This document shows positions 1-8,863 of a DNA stretch of 64,000 nucleotides, piece after piece (position 1 is the stretch's first letter; each line of letters begins with the position of its first letter). The notes under the pieces are model-generated. The model had not been told where the DNA came from. It made no database searches and worked only from the letters and a program-made list of their open reading frames with translations. The translations under genes were made by a program, and so were the position numbers. Source of the stretch: Silvimonas amylolytica (GTDB lineage: Bacteria; Pseudomonadota; Gammaproteobacteria; Burkholderiales; Chitinibacteraceae); the NCBI RefSeq assembly GCF_014645555.1, contig NZ_BMLY01000007.1, forward strand, positions 1-64,000, given 5' to 3'.

Positions 1-241
1 AGCGGAGAAACCGAACTATACGGACCATCCCCGCACCCGTCAACACCTTCCTGCAATATTCTTGACCCATTTGTGGCAAATGACTGATCTGTAAACGATT
101 TTGATCGCAAATATATCAAGCCAGCTATTCACCCCCCTTGTTTCGATCTATTCCACCCTCATAATCGATCATGTACCTGGCCGTTTTGCGGTCCGTTTTC
201 TGCGCTTTTTAGCGCTTGTATATATATAGGGTTAAGAGGCG
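1..241. other. gene-free leader upstream of grxC
   Basis: No convincing coding frame is visible on either strand. The last 40 bases contain a TA-rich run (TATATATA near 219-228) that could serve as a -10 region for grxC, but I could not place a good -35. An AAGAGG ribosome-binding site lies just before the grxC start. Confidence 0.4.
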
Positions 242-523
242 ATGCCCAAAGTCTTGATGTATAGCACCGGCGTGTGCCCGTATTGCATGATGGCCGAACG
301 CCTGCTGAGCCAGCGTGGCGTGACCAGCATTGAAAAGATCCGCATTGATCAGGAAGCCGGTCGCAAGGAAGAGATGATGGCGCGTACCGGTCGCCGCACT
401 GTGCCGCAGATTTTTATTGGCGACACACATGTTGGCGGGTTTGATGATCTGTCTGCGCTTGATCGCGCCGGTGGCCTGATGCCACTGTTGGCAGGCGAAC
501 CCAGCGCAACGACCAACAAGTAA
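242..523 (+). CDS. grxC: glutaredoxin 3
   Basis: A 93-residue glutaredoxin, the usual size for GrxC. It reduces protein and glutathione mixed disulfides in the cytoplasm using glutathione. The dithiol active site CPYC is at residues 12-15, the cis-proline motif TVP at 53-55 and the glycine pair of the glutathione-binding loop at 65-66 (GGFDD). AAGAGG upstream supports the ATG. In many betaproteobacteria grxC precedes secB, as here, although a minus-strand lipoprotein gene now separates the two. A strong hairpin terminator follows directly. Confidence 0.95.
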   Translation: MPKVLMYSTGVCPYCMMAERLLSQRGVTSIEKIRIDQEAGRKEEMMARTGRRTVPQIFIGDTHVGGFDDLSALDRAGGLMPLLAGEPSATTNK

Positions 524-544
524 TCTGGCTGACCGCCCTTTCGC

Positions 545-579
545 AAAACAAAACCCCACCATGGCGGGGTTTTGTTTTT
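545..579. terminator. bidirectional terminator between grxC and the WxxGxW lipoprotein
   Basis: A 13-bp perfect stem (AAAACAAAACCCC pairing with GGGGTTTTGTTTT) with T-runs on both strands. It can end grxC from the left and the minus-strand lipoprotein gene from the right. Confidence 0.9.
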
Positions 580-621
580 AGTGCACGAATTACATATCTA
601 TATATGTATGCGTTCCTGCCA

Positions 622-1044
622 TCACACGTGCCAGGAGCCCTTCACCCACACCCAGCCACCATGACCATTAAATTGCCACACCCAATGGCCTGGTACCCAA
701 TAGTGCCGGTTTGATGGCGGCGGCGGTACTTGTTCCACGATCACGACGGGCATGGGCGGCACTGCCTGCTGCACCCAGCGGCCATGAACCCAGAACCAGT
801 CATTGCCTTCCCATTTCCAGTGGCCCGCAACCCAACCCCACTCCGGGCCCGGCGCAGTACCGCGATCTTCATGAACAGGCGTCGGCATTTTGCGTACGAC
901 TGGCTGGGCCACCACGGTTTCCTTGACGACGACTTTTTCATGCGTGGCACAGCCCGAGAATAACCCCGCGAGACAAGCCGCAGCCAACGTCAGCGCGCCA
1001 ACGCGTACCGAGCCCATTGATGTATTCTTGCCCGACAACTTCAT
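622..1044 (-). CDS. WxxGxW repeat-containing lipoprotein
   Basis: A 140-residue predicted lipoprotein. The start at 1044 is chosen because AGGAG lies 7 bases upstream and it gives a proper signal peptide; a longer frame extends upstream without support. The lipobox LFSGC has its Cys at residue 32. The mature part carries four copies of W-V-x-G-x-W (residues 71-76, 85-90, 106-111, 133-138) and a Pro-rich spacer. Such YXWGXW-repeat proteins are common outer-membrane or periplasmic lipoproteins in betaproteobacteria; no biochemical function is established. The gene is transcribed alone, convergent with grxC. Confidence 0.8.
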   Translation of the reverse strand: MKLSGKNTSMGSVRVGALTLAAACLAGLFSGCATHEKVVVKETVVAQPVVRKMPTPVHEDRGTAPGPEWGWVAGHWKWEGNDWFWVHGRWVQQAVPPMPVVIVEQVPPPPSNRHYWVPGHWVWQFNGHGGWVWVKGSWHV

Positions 1045-1437
1045 ATTGCTACTCCTCATACTTCTGGATTTGTTGTATTTGCCCCTGATCGCCAGCTTTG
1101 CAGGCTGGCGTCGTGTAGCAATCAACGGGACGGGCAAGCCCCCGTTGACGCTACTGCACGATCGGGCAGGCGGGCGGTGATGTGGCTTACCTGAGCGGTA
1201 TATAGAAAACCAGTGCCGACCTATGGATCAACCCGTTGTGCCATTGATCATGATGTTGGAAGGCAAAATACCTGCAGACCGGCGACCCGCATTTCACCCG
1301 GTGCACGTTGTGGCGTTTCGTGCGATGATTTCGCCCGCGGGTGCGCTCGCAAGTCAGTGCATGCAAGACATGTATTGTTTAACGATGAATATGAATGAGT
1401 CGCGCGACCCAAGCGCAATACCAAGGAAGGAATCGCG
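1045..1437. other. gene-free region between the lipoprotein and secB
   Basis: Holds the divergent promoters of the minus-strand lipoprotein and plus-strand secB. Two small hairpins are visible: CGCCAGC/GCTGGCG near 1090-1110 and CAACGGG/CCCGTTG near 1121-1145. Short frames here lack ribosome-binding sites or recognisable protein character. An AAGGAAGGA motif precedes secB. Confidence 0.5.
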
Positions 1438-1917
1438 ATGAGCGAACAGAATCAAGAAGCGAAGCAACCGGTCTTCGCAGTTCAGAAAGTCTACGTAAAA
1501 GATGTCTCCCTGGAGTCGCCCAACAGCCCGCAAAGCTTCATGGAGCAAGAACAGCCAGAGTTCTCGGTACAGTTCCGAAATTCGGCAACCAGTTTTGACA
1601 ACGGCTTTTACGAAGCCTCGCTGACCGCTACCGTGCAAGCCAAGGTGGGTGAGCGCACTCTGTTCCTGGTTGAAGTCACTCAGGCGGGCCTGTTCAGCAT
1701 CGAGAACATTCCGGCAGAAGAAATGGACCCGCTGCTGGGCATCGGTTGCCCGAGCATCCTGTTCCCGTACCTGCGTGAAGCGGTGTCTGATCTGACCACG
1801 CGCGCCGGTTACATGCCGTTCCTGCTGCAACCGATCAATTTTGAAGCCATCTATCTGCAACAGCGCGCCCAAGCCGCCGCCGCTGCTCAAAACGATGCAG
1901 ACCAGACTACCCACTAA
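1438..1917 (+). CDS. secB: protein-export chaperone SecB
   Basis: A 159-residue SecB, full length for the family. The tetrameric chaperone holds preproteins unfolded in the cytosol and hands them to SecA. Family landmarks visible are VQKVYVKDVSLESPN near the N-terminus, the EVTQAGLF strand and the GCPSILFPYLREAVSDL segment. The C-terminal tail is Ala/Gln-rich and negatively charged. A strong AAGGAAGGA ribosome-binding site supports the ATG. The next gene begins inside its last codons, and gpsA follows, the secB-gpsA linkage seen in many proteobacteria. Confidence 0.96.
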   Translation: MSEQNQEAKQPVFAVQKVYVKDVSLESPNSPQSFMEQEQPEFSVQFRNSATSFDNGFYEASLTATVQAKVGERTLFLVEVTQAGLFSIENIPAEEMDPLLGIGCPSILFPYLREAVSDLTTRAGYMPFLLQPINFEAIYLQQRAQAAAAAQNDADQTTH

Positions 1918-2350
1918 GGCGTTCTGGATGTCCGCACTGCTGGCCATGCTGGCTGGCAGTGCGGCGCACGCCCTCGATATCCGTTCGGTTTCCCGCCATG
2001 GCGTCGTGTTGTATCAGGCGCCGCAAGAATCCAGCAAAAAGCTTTTCGTCGTCAGCCGCGACACCCCCTTTGAAGTGCTGTCCGAGACGGACGCCTGGGT
2101 GCGTGTGCGCGATCGCGATGGCACGCTGGCATGGGTACATAAAGCCGACCTGTCCACCCGACATTTTGTTCAAGCCGTGAAGCCGCTGGATGTCCGTCAG
2201 CGCGCAGATCTGGATTCTCCCGTCCTGTTGCATGCCGACAAGGACGTTCTGCTGGAACTACTCGACAACAACCACGCTGGCTGGCTCAAGGTAAAACACC
2301 GTGATGGCGTAGTCGGGTACGTCCGGATTGAAGAGGTTTGGGGCGCATGA
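1895..2350 (+). CDS. secreted SH3-domain protein
   Basis: A 151-residue protein with an N-terminal signal peptide (basic n-region, hydrophobic core, probable cleavage after AHA at residues 24-26) followed by two bacterial SH3-like repeats of about 60 residues, each with a GVVLY/VRQRAD-type strand and a W-V-K/R strand. Such domains usually bind the cell wall or act as periplasmic adaptors. It overlaps the end of secB by 23 bases and gpsA by 4 bases (ATGA). An alternative ATG at 1928 has a better ribosome-binding site (AAGG) but gives an uncharged signal peptide, so the start is uncertain. Specific role unknown. Confidence 0.8.
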   Translation: MQTRLPTKAFWMSALLAMLAGSAAHALDIRSVSRHGVVLYQAPQESSKKLFVVSRDTPFEVLSETDAWVRVRDRDGTLAWVHKADLSTRHFVQAVKPLDVRQRADLDSPVLLHADKDVLLELLDNNHAGWLKVKHRDGVVGYVRIEEVWGA

Positions 2351-3339
2351 AGTTAGCTGTATTGGGCGCAGGTGCATGGGGCACCGCGCTGGCCATCCGT
2401 TTTGCCGAACAGCACCAGGTTGTATTGTGGTGCCGAGATTCCGAGCAGGCCGCCAGTATGGCTGCCACGCGTGGTAATCCGCGCTATCTGCCGGGTATCG
2501 CGTTTCCGGCCAATCTGAGTGTAGAAGCCGACTTTGCCAAAGCGGTGGCCGGTGCCGATCTCGTGCTGGTGGTGACACCTCTGGCGGGCTTGCGCCCGAC
2601 GCTGAAGGCATTGCGCGCTCTGGATCACCGTGCACCGCTTTTGTGGGCATGCAAGGGCCTTGAAGCCGGCACAATGAAGTTTCCACATCAGGTGGCTGAT
2701 GAGGAAATGCCGGCCGATGTACCGCGTGGCATGCTCTCAGGCCCCAGCTTTGCGCAGGAAGTGGCACGTGGCCAGCCCGCTGCGGTCACGATCGCCGCCA
2801 ATGATCCGGAATTCGCCCGCCGCACCGTCAATGCATTGAACACCAGCGTGCTGCGTCTTTATGCCAGCGACGACCTGATTGGTGTCGAAATCGGTGCTGC
2901 AGTGAAGAACGTGCTGGCTATCGCCGCAGGCATTTGCGATGGTCTTAATCTGGGTTTGAATGCTCGTGCGGCCTTGCTGACACGTGGTCTGGTGGAAATG
3001 GCCCGTTTTGGCGCCGCAGTCGGTGCGCAGCAGGAAACCTTTATGGGGCTGGCCGGCATTGGCGATTTGTTGCTGACAGCAACGGGCGATCTCTCACGCA
3101 ATCGGCGCGTCGGGTTGCTGCTGGCAGAAGGCCTCAATCTGGATGACGTGCTTGCCAATCTCGGTCACGTCGCCGAAGGCGTACCCGCAGCGCGTGAAGT
3201 ACTCAAGCAAGCCCAGGCGCTGGGTGTCGATATGCCGATCACCGAAGGCGTGTGTCGCATCCTGTTCGATAATGCCAAAGTGCCGGACGTCATAAGTACT
3301 TTGATGGAACGCGCCCCCAGAATGGAAAACGGCCTGTAA
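2347..3339 (+). CDS. gpsA: NAD(P)-dependent glycerol-3-phosphate dehydrogenase
   Basis: A 330-residue GpsA. It reduces dihydroxyacetone phosphate to sn-glycerol-3-phosphate for phospholipid synthesis. The nucleotide-binding GAGAWG is at residues 7-12, the family motif [11 protein letters not shown] begins at about 132, and the catalytic Lys is K187 in [13 protein letters not shown]. The ATG overlaps the stop of the preceding SH3 gene (ATGA), which implies translational coupling. The stop codon lies inside the loop of its own terminator hairpin. Confidence 0.97.
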   Translation: MKLAVLGAGAWGTALAIRFAEQHQVVLWCRDSEQAASMAATRGNPRYLPGIAFPANLSVEADFAKAVAGADLVLVVTPLAGLRPTLKALRALDHRAPLLWACKGLEAGTMKFPHQVADEEMPADVPRGMLSGPSFAQEVARGQPAAVTIAANDPEFARRTVNALNTSVLRLYASDDLIGVEIGAAVKNVLAIAAGICDGLNLGLNARAALLTRGLVEMARFGAAVGAQQETFMGLAGIGDLLLTATGDLSRNRRVGLLLAEGLNLDDVLANLGHVAEGVPAAREVLKQAQALGVDMPITEGVCRILFDNAKVPDVISTLMERAPRMENGL

Positions 3340-3352
3340 GGCCGTTTTTTTT
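3327..3352 (+). terminator. gpsA terminator overlapping the stop codon
   Basis: AAACGGCC pairs with GGCCGTTT around a 5-base loop that contains the gpsA TAA stop, followed by eight T. Confidence 0.9.
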
Positions 3353-3466
3353 CGCCCTGACCTGGCCGCTTGCCGGCCGATCTTTAACAGGGATTTCTGA
3401 TCTACAACACCAGCAGTCAGCCAAACAGGCATCATCACGAATCTGCAACAAATCGTGAGTAGGTTC

Positions 3467-3486
3467 ATGGGGTTACGTTACCCCAT
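3467..3486 (+). promoter_or_regulatory. leader hairpin before the phosphate transporter gene
   Basis: ATGGGGT-TACGTT-ACCCCAT forms a perfect 7-bp stem ending a few bases before the ribosome-binding site (CGGAG) of the transporter. A second inverted repeat, CACGA/TCGTG, lies at 3436-3457. It may influence translation or be a protein site; no known riboswitch was recognised. Confidence 0.35.
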
Positions 3487-3503
3487 CAACCCGGAGATTC
3501 GTC

Positions 3504-5123
3504 ATGTCTGACGCCACGACCGCTGACTCTGCACTGTCCGCCAGCAGTAGCCGTCTACAGCTTGAGAAAAAGAACGGCCCTTTTGCCGCTGTATTGTTTC
3601 TGGTCCTGCTGGTAGCCGGCCTGGCATTTACGACGATCAGCCTGGTTAACGACATCGACACCAGCGCGTCTCAACAAACGGGCTGGCTGCCCTATGGCCT
3701 GCTGGGCCTGGCGTTGTTGATTGCCCTGGGTTTTGAGTTTGTGAACGGCTTTCATGACACCGCCAATGCCGTCGCTACGGTGATCTATACCAACACCTTG
3801 CCAGCAACCTTCGCCGTGGTCTGGTCCGGCTTTTTCAACTTTCTGGGCGTGTTGCTGTCCAGCGGCGCAGTGGCTTTCGGGATCATCTCCTTGTTGCCAG
3901 TCGAGTTGATTTTGCACGTGGGCAGCAATGCCGGCTTTGCCATGGTCTTCGCGCTGTTGCTGGCCTCGATTATCTGGAACCTGGGGACGTGGGCGCTGGG
4001 TCTGCCTGCTTCGAGCTCGCATACCTTGATTGGCTCGATCATCGGCGTGGGTCTGGCTAACCAGTTCATGGCGGCGGGCACTACCCATACCAGCGGCGTG
4101 GATTGGGGCCAGGCGCTGAATGTGGGCAAGTCACTGTTGCTCTCTCCGATCATCGGTTTTATCGCTGCAGCGCTGTTGCTGGTAGTGCTGAAGGCGTTGG
4201 TGAAAGTACCGGCGCTGTACAAAGAACCGAAGCCGGGCAAGGCCCCCCCATGGTGGATTCGCGGCTTGCTGGTGCTGACTTGTACGGGCGTGAGCTTTGC
4301 TCACGGTTCAAACGATGGCCAGAAAGGCATGGGCCTGATCATGTTGATCCTGATCGGTATCTTGCCAACGACCTATGCGCTGAATCGCGCCATGCCACAA
4401 AAAGATGTGCTGACATTCCAGGCTGTATCGCAACAGGCATCCCACACGCTTGCCAGATACGCCAACGGTCAGGCCCCGGCTGATTTTCGCGCCGATGTCG
4501 AACGCTACGTGCAATCTCACCAGATGCAACCGCAAACCGCGGCATCAGTTGCTGCTTTGTCTGATGCGGTATCTGAACAAATTGGTCATTACGACAACCT
4601 GCAGCAAGTGCCTCATGCCGTGATCCAGAACGTGCGCAATGACATGTATCTGAACTCTGAAGCACTGCGCATCATGCTCAAGGATGACCATAGCGGCCTG
4701 AATGAAGCGGACAAATCGGTCCTGGCCAACTATCGCAAGTCGCTCGATGGCGCGACCAAGTTCATCCCCACTTGGGTGAAAGTGGCAGTCGCCATTGCAT
4801 TGGGTCTGGGTACGCTGGTGGGCTGGAAGCGCATTGTAGTGACCGTGGGTGAAAAAATTGGCAAAACACACCTGACCTACGCCCAGGGCGCCAGCGCTGA
4901 ACTGGTCGCCATGGCAACAATTGGTGCTGCGGATGCCTATGGTCTGCCGGTCTCGACCACGCATGTGTTGTCATCCGGCATTGCCGGCACCATGGCAGCC
5001 AATAAATCCGGCCTGCAGATGTCAACCGTACGCAATCTGGTCATGGCCTGGGTACTGACGCTGCCTGTGGCGATGCTGCTGTCAGGCTCGCTGTATTGGG
5101 TGTTCAGCCAGTTCACGCATTGA
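3504..5123 (+). CDS. inorganic phosphate transporter, PiT family
   Basis: A 539-residue multi-spanning inner-membrane protein of the PHO4/PiT family, which imports metal-phosphate complexes driven by protons. The two family signatures are present: GFHDTANAVAT near residue 82 and GVSFAHGSNDGQKG near residue 260; VSTTHVLSSGI near 490 mirrors PASSSHTLIGSI of the first half, reflecting the internal duplication. A hydrophilic cytosolic loop of about 130 residues separates the halves. It is longer than many PiT proteins because of this loop and a polar N-terminus. Monocistronic, flanked by terminators. Confidence 0.93.
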   Translation: MSDATTADSALSASSSRLQLEKKNGPFAAVLFLVLLVAGLAFTTISLVNDIDTSASQQTGWLPYGLLGLALLIALGFEFVNGFHDTANAVATVIYTNTLPATFAVVWSGFFNFLGVLLSSGAVAFGIISLLPVELILHVGSNAGFAMVFALLLASIIWNLGTWALGLPASSSHTLIGSIIGVGLANQFMAAGTTHTSGVDWGQALNVGKSLLLSPIIGFIAAALLLVVLKALVKVPALYKEPKPGKAPPWWIRGLLVLTCTGVSFAHGSNDGQKGMGLIMLILIGILPTTYALNRAMPQKDVLTFQAVSQQASHTLARYANGQAPADFRADVERYVQSHQMQPQTAASVAALSDAVSEQIGHYDNLQQVPHAVIQNVRNDMYLNSEALRIMLKDDHSGLNEADKSVLANYRKSLDGATKFIPTWVKVAVAIALGLGTLVGWKRIVVTVGEKIGKTHLTYAQGASAELVAMATIGAADAYGLPVSTTHVLSSGIAGTMAANKSGLQMSTVRNLVMAWVLTLPVAMLLSGSLYWVFSQFTH

Positions 5124-5143
5124 GTGTTCTGCTCACGCCAACA

Positions 5144-5169
5144 AAAAACCCGGCCCTGGCCGGGTTTTT
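5144..5169. terminator. bidirectional terminator between the phosphate transporter and bioH
   Basis: AAAAACCCGGCC pairs perfectly with GGCCGGGTTTTT, with T-runs on both strands, so it can serve both convergent genes. Confidence 0.92.
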
Positions 5170-5184
5170 CATGTGCTGATCAGC

Positions 5185-5952
5185 TCAGACCGACTGCAAA
5201 AACGTCCGTTGCCTCGTCACAAACTCGTCCAGATGCGATAGGAATGGCACGTGCGCGGCGCCGCGATAGGCATGCAACTGTGCACCTTTGATGTTCTGTG
5301 CCAGCCATTCACCCGCCGCAAGCGGCGTCATGGCATCCCGATCACCAAAATGCAGCATTACCGGCAGATCCAGCCCACCGATTTCCGGTCGTAAATCTGT
5401 CTCCCGCAGGATATCCAGACCGCGTTGCAAGGCAGAAGCATCTGGCTCCCCGTTGCTGAAAAGATCATCGACCAGTTCTCGGGCAATGGCTCGTGCCTCA
5501 CCGCCGCCCATGGTCTGGAGCGAGATAAACCGCTTGAGTGTCCCTTTCCAGTCACCCGCCAGATTGTCGGTAAACTGCTGCAAGACGGGCAAAGGCGTGG
5601 CCTGCGGCCAGTCTTCACGCTGGGCAAAACTGGGCGAGGACGCAACAAGGCTCAACGAGCGGATTTTCTCTGGTCGCTGCAGTGCCCAGCGTGTTGCAAC
5701 TGCGCCCCCCAAAGACCAGCCCACCACGTGCACCGGAAATGGAAAAGTGGCATCGACCGCCGCAACCAGACCATCCAGCGTATAGGGGCTGATGGTCGCA
5801 CTACTGCCGCACCCAGGCAGATCAACCAGGGCGCAACTGAAATCACCGGCCAACTGCTCGGCTGCGCGCTTGAATACCATGCGGTTCATGGCCCAGCCAT
5901 GCAGAAAGACCACGCTGTCGCCGTGGCCGAGAGAATCGAAGTAAACGCTCAA
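5185..5952 (-). CDS. bioH: pimeloyl-ACP methyl ester carboxylesterase
   Basis: A 255-residue alpha/beta hydrolase that removes the methyl group from pimeloyl-ACP methyl ester in biotin synthesis. The nucleophile is Ser80 in GWSLGG, the oxyanion motif is FLHGW near 16-20, the acid is probably Asp206 in GDRDAMTP and the base His234 in GAAHVPF. The start is TTG at 5952: GGAG sits 6 bases upstream and the codon overlaps the bioF stop (TTGA). Position directly after bioF supports BioH rather than a generic esterase. No bioC follows here. Confidence 0.9.
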   Translation of the reverse strand: MSVYFDSLGHGDSVVFLHGWAMNRMVFKRAAEQLAGDFSCALVDLPGCGSSATISPYTLDGLVAAVDATFPFPVHVVGWSLGGAVATRWALQRPEKIRSLSLVASSPSFAQREDWPQATPLPVLQQFTDNLAGDWKGTLKRFISLQTMGGGEARAIARELVDDLFSNGEPDASALQRGLDILRETDLRPEIGGLDLPVMLHFGDRDAMTPLAAGEWLAQNIKGAQLHAYRGAAHVPFLSHLDEFVTRQRTFLQSV

Positions 5953-7127
5953 GAAAAGCTCCGGGACGAATTCACGGTGGGTAACAGATCCAGCAGATCG
6001 TCAACCAGTTGACTGACGGCTGCGGTCTCGTGCGCGGCAGACAATGTAATACGCAGTCGCGGTGTAGGCACCGTGGGTGGACGGATAGCGGCAACCCAAT
6101 GTCCACGCTGGCGCAGCGCCGCTGACAACCCCAGCGCCGCCTCACTGGATGGCATCTCCAGCGGCTGGATGGCAGTGCCGGATGGCATCAGTGCACATCC
6201 AGCGCCGGTCAGGCGCGCTCGCAGCAAAGCGATATGCGCCTGCAAACGTTCACGCCGCCAGGCTTCTTGGGCAATCACGTCCACGCTGGCACTCACCGCT
6301 TCGGCGATCAGCGCTGGCGCCGCCGTTGTGTAGATATACGGCCGCGCCATATTGATCAGATAGTCGATCACGATTTCTTCTGCTGCCACAAATGCGCCAG
6401 CTACGCCGGCGGCCTTGCCCAGGGTCGCCATATAAATAATCCGGGGAGAAGCCAGCGAGGCTGCCGCCATACTGCCCCGGCCTTCTCCCAGTACGCCAAA
6501 GCCATGGGCATCATCCATGAACAGCCAGGCATCGTAGCGCTCCGCCAGTGCCAGCAGACCCGCCAACGGTGCTGTGTCACCATCCATGCTGAATACGGCA
6601 TCCACCACAATCAGCTTGCGCCGGGCCTCGGTCTGGGCCAGTTGGCGCTCCAGCATGGCAAGGTCGTTGTGGGCATAACGTTTGAACGTAGCCCGGGACA
6701 ACAGACATGCGTCGTTGAGTGAGGCATGGTTAAGCTTGTCTGCGAATACGGCATCTTCACGGCCAATCAGCGCGGTAATTACCGCCAGGTTAGCCAGATA
6801 ACCGGTCGCCAGGGTCAGGGCAGCCGGCTTGCCAACAAAGTTCGCCAGTTTGCGTTCGCACTCTTCATGCGCGCCTTGATGTCCGCAGACAAGGTGCGAA
6901 GCGCCACTCCCTACCCCCCAGCGCGATGCCCCCGCCTGAGCGGCAGCCACAATATGGGGATGCGCGGCAAGGCCAAGGTAATCGTTACTGCAGAAATTGG
7001 TCAGGGTGACACCGTCAACAATCACCGTGGGGCCTTGCGGCGTGGCCACTACGGGACGACGCCGGTATAGATGTGCAACACGGCGTTCGGCCAGGTCGGC
7101 TTCAAGTTGCTGGAACAGGTCTGTCAT
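5949..7127 (-). CDS. bioF: 8-amino-7-oxononanoate synthase
   Basis: A 392-residue PLP enzyme of the alpha-oxoamine synthase family. It condenses pimeloyl-ACP with alanine, the first ring-forming step of biotin synthesis. Visible landmarks are FCSNDYLGLAAHP, GSGASHLVCG, the DDAHGFGVLGEGRG loop and the PLP Lys in ATLGKAAG near residue 238. The ATG at 7127 gives the family N-terminus; an upstream extension has no homology. It lies 10 bases after azlD and overlaps bioH by 4 bases, so the four genes form one transcript. Confidence 0.96.
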   Translation of the reverse strand: MTDLFQQLEADLAERRVAHLYRRRPVVATPQGPTVIVDGVTLTNFCSNDYLGLAAHPHIVAAAQAGASRWGVGSGASHLVCGHQGAHEECERKLANFVGKPAALTLATGYLANLAVITALIGREDAVFADKLNHASLNDACLLSRATFKRYAHNDLAMLERQLAQTEARRKLIVVDAVFSMDGDTAPLAGLLALAERYDAWLFMDDAHGFGVLGEGRGSMAAASLASPRIIYMATLGKAAGVAGAFVAAEEIVIDYLINMARPYIYTTAAPALIAEAVSASVDVIAQEAWRRERLQAHIALLRARLTGAGCALMPSGTAIQPLEMPSSEAALGLSAALRQRGHWVAAIRPPTVPTPRLRITLSAAHETAAVSQLVDDLLDLLPTVNSSRSFS

Positions 7128-7137
7128 GCGTCTCTCG

Positions 7138-7449
7138 TCAGAACAACCATTGCCACACCCCAAACACGACCAGCCCGCCGCCAATACCCCAGAGCAGATG
7201 GCGCGTGCGCCAGACAATCAGCCCGGTAACGATCGCACCGATCAACTGCGCATTGCGCCAATCCAGCGCCAGGTGATCGTGCTGAAACAACACGGTCGGC
7301 ACCACAATGGCCGTAAGGACCGCCGTGGGCACGTAGGCCAGGGCCTGTTTAAGCCGGTGCGGAATATGCCCCTTGCCCAGCCAGGTACTGACACGCACCG
7401 GGTAGGTCACGGCAGCCATGCCGACAATCAAAAGTACGATGGAGATCAC
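7138..7449 (-). CDS. azlD: AzlD family branched-chain amino acid transport subunit
   Basis: A 103-residue protein with about four membrane segments. AzlD partners the larger AzlC in inner-membrane export of branched-chain amino acids and analogues. The start is GTG at 7449, overlapping the azlC stop as GTGA. Size and order match azlCD pairs elsewhere. Its link to bioF-bioH is positional; no role in biotin synthesis is implied by the sequence. Confidence 0.88.
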   Translation of the reverse strand: MISIVLLIVGMAAVTYPVRVSTWLGKGHIPHRLKQALAYVPTAVLTAIVVPTVLFQHDHLALDWRNAQLIGAIVTGLIVWRTRHLLWGIGGGLVVFGVWQWLF

Positions 7450-8177
7450 GACGGTTTGCCCTCCGCCGAGGCCACCGCCATGCCGACGGCAATGCCTGCA
7501 AATGCCGCCGCCATGAGCCCGAGTTTATAAGGTAAACCGTTGGCCAATAGCGCGACCGCGCCTGCACTCAACGCGGCGGCGACTTGAGAGCGACTTTTCA
7601 AGAGTGGCACAACAATACCGACAAACGTGGCCACCATCGCAAACTCCAGTCCCCAGCCTGCAATGCCTGGCACGCTTTGGCCAATGGCGATACCTACCGC
7701 AGTCCAGAATTGCCAGTTGCTGTACATGGCGCTTGCAGAGCCCATGTAATAACTGCCGACGCGCACGGGCTCACCGCTGTCGACTTTGTGATAAACAATG
7801 GCAAAGGTTTCATCTGTCAGAAACCACGCCATGAAGGCACGCAAGGGTTTGGAAATCACCTGCACGTGTGGCATCAGTGTCGCGCTATAGAGCGCGTGAC
7901 GCAGGTTGACGATGAAGGTCGTGGCGACGATGACCGGAATGGATGCTCCAGAGGCCAGCAGCGTGACCGCGACAAACTGGCTGGAACCACCAAACACCAC
8001 TAACGACATCATCATGGTGGCCCACACCGGCAGGCCGGCAGTCGATGCAAGCGTGCCAAAGATGACGCCAAAAGGGGCCGCACCCACCAGCATGGGCAAG
8101 GTATCGCGCGCGCCTTGCCAGAATCCGGCGGCTGGCCCGGTGGCCGCAGCCGGTACAGAAGAAACGGTATTATCCAT
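7446..8177 (-). CDS. azlC: AzlC family branched-chain amino acid permease
   Basis: A 243-residue polytopic inner-membrane protein of the AzlC/YgaZ family. Family features include the GAAPFGVIFGTLA segment in the first membrane span, VFGGSSQFVAV and the RHALYSATLMP motif. With AzlD it forms a branched-chain amino acid exporter. It is the first gene of azlC-azlD-bioF-bioH and is divergent from ubiC across about 117 bases. Confidence 0.92.
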   Translation of the reverse strand: MDNTVSSVPAAATGPAAGFWQGARDTLPMLVGAAPFGVIFGTLASTAGLPVWATMMMSLVVFGGSSQFVAVTLLASGASIPVIVATTFIVNLRHALYSATLMPHVQVISKPLRAFMAWFLTDETFAIVYHKVDSGEPVRVGSYYMGSASAMYSNWQFWTAVGIAIGQSVPGIAGWGLEFAMVATFVGIVVPLLKSRSQVAAALSAGAVALLANGLPYKLGLMAAAFAGIAVGMAVASAEGKPS

Positions 8178-8250
8178 CGCCCCGATGATAAAACGGGAAG
8201 GTGCTGCTTGTATCGGTGCAGTTGATCCGGTCAGTTGCCCGAACAGTGCA

Positions 8251-8256
8251 TATAAT
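8251..8256 (+). promoter_or_regulatory. probable -10 element for ubiC
   Basis: A perfect TATAAT lies 38 bases before the ubiC ATG in the azlC-ubiC divergent region. No well-spaced -35 hexamer was found, so the assignment is tentative. Confidence 0.4.
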
Positions 8257-8294
8257 GGCGCACCGGAACGTTACCCCGAACCTGTCTCTGATCC

Positions 8295-8849
8295 ATGCCT
8301 CACCAATCCCGTTGGCATCACCCGCTGTGCATCGCGCCACGCAAACTCAAGCCGTGGCTGACCGAACGTGGCTCACTCACTGCCCGTCTTGTTGCCCACT
8401 TCCCGCGTTTTTCCGTGCGCGTGCTGCGTCAAAATGCGCGCGCCGTCCATCACGATGAACTACGCACGTTACATATCCAGCGCCAACAAAAAGCCGTCAC
8501 TCGCGATGTCCTTTTGATGAGTGGCGATACGCCGCTGGTCTACGCCCACAGCGTGGCCACACGTGCAGCGACGCGACGCGGCTTTCGCCGTTTGCGGGGT
8601 ATCGGCAATCGTTCGCTGGGCTCAATGTTGTTTGCCGATCCGACCATCCGCCGCAGCCCGCTGGCGTGGCGACGGGTCGATAAACGTCATCCCTTGTGGC
8701 AACAGGCGCAGGCCGCTGCAGGTCCGATGCCGCGTGGTCTCTGGGCCAGACGATCACTCTTTGCGACCGGGCCTGATTTACTACTGGTGACGGAAGTGTT
8801 TCTGCCACCCGCGTTTGATGTGCCTTTCGGTCCGAATACAATCGGCTGA
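8295..8849 (+). CDS. ubiC: chorismate pyruvate-lyase
   Basis: A 184-residue UbiC that splits chorismate into 4-hydroxybenzoate and pyruvate, the first committed step of ubiquinone synthesis. The N-terminal WLTERGSLTARL motif, a central RRGFRRLRGIGNRSLG stretch corresponding to the family's W-x-x-L-x-x-LG..PLG region, and the C-terminal LLVTEVFLPP with the conserved Glu support the call. The next enzyme, ubiA, is 1.5 kb downstream; the two are normally adjacent but are separated here by a convergent lipoprotein gene. Confidence 0.88.
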   Translation: MPHQSRWHHPLCIAPRKLKPWLTERGSLTARLVAHFPRFSVRVLRQNARAVHHDELRTLHIQRQQKAVTRDVLLMSGDTPLVYAHSVATRAATRRGFRRLRGIGNRSLGSMLFADPTIRRSPLAWRRVDKRHPLWQQAQAAAGPMPRGLWARRSLFATGPDLLLVTEVFLPPAFDVPFGPNTIG

Positions 8850-8863
8850 CCACGAAAAAATAT

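Noticed and set aside
1223-1441. 72-codon frame before secB
   Set aside because: No ribosome-binding site or protein-like character, and it runs into the secB start.
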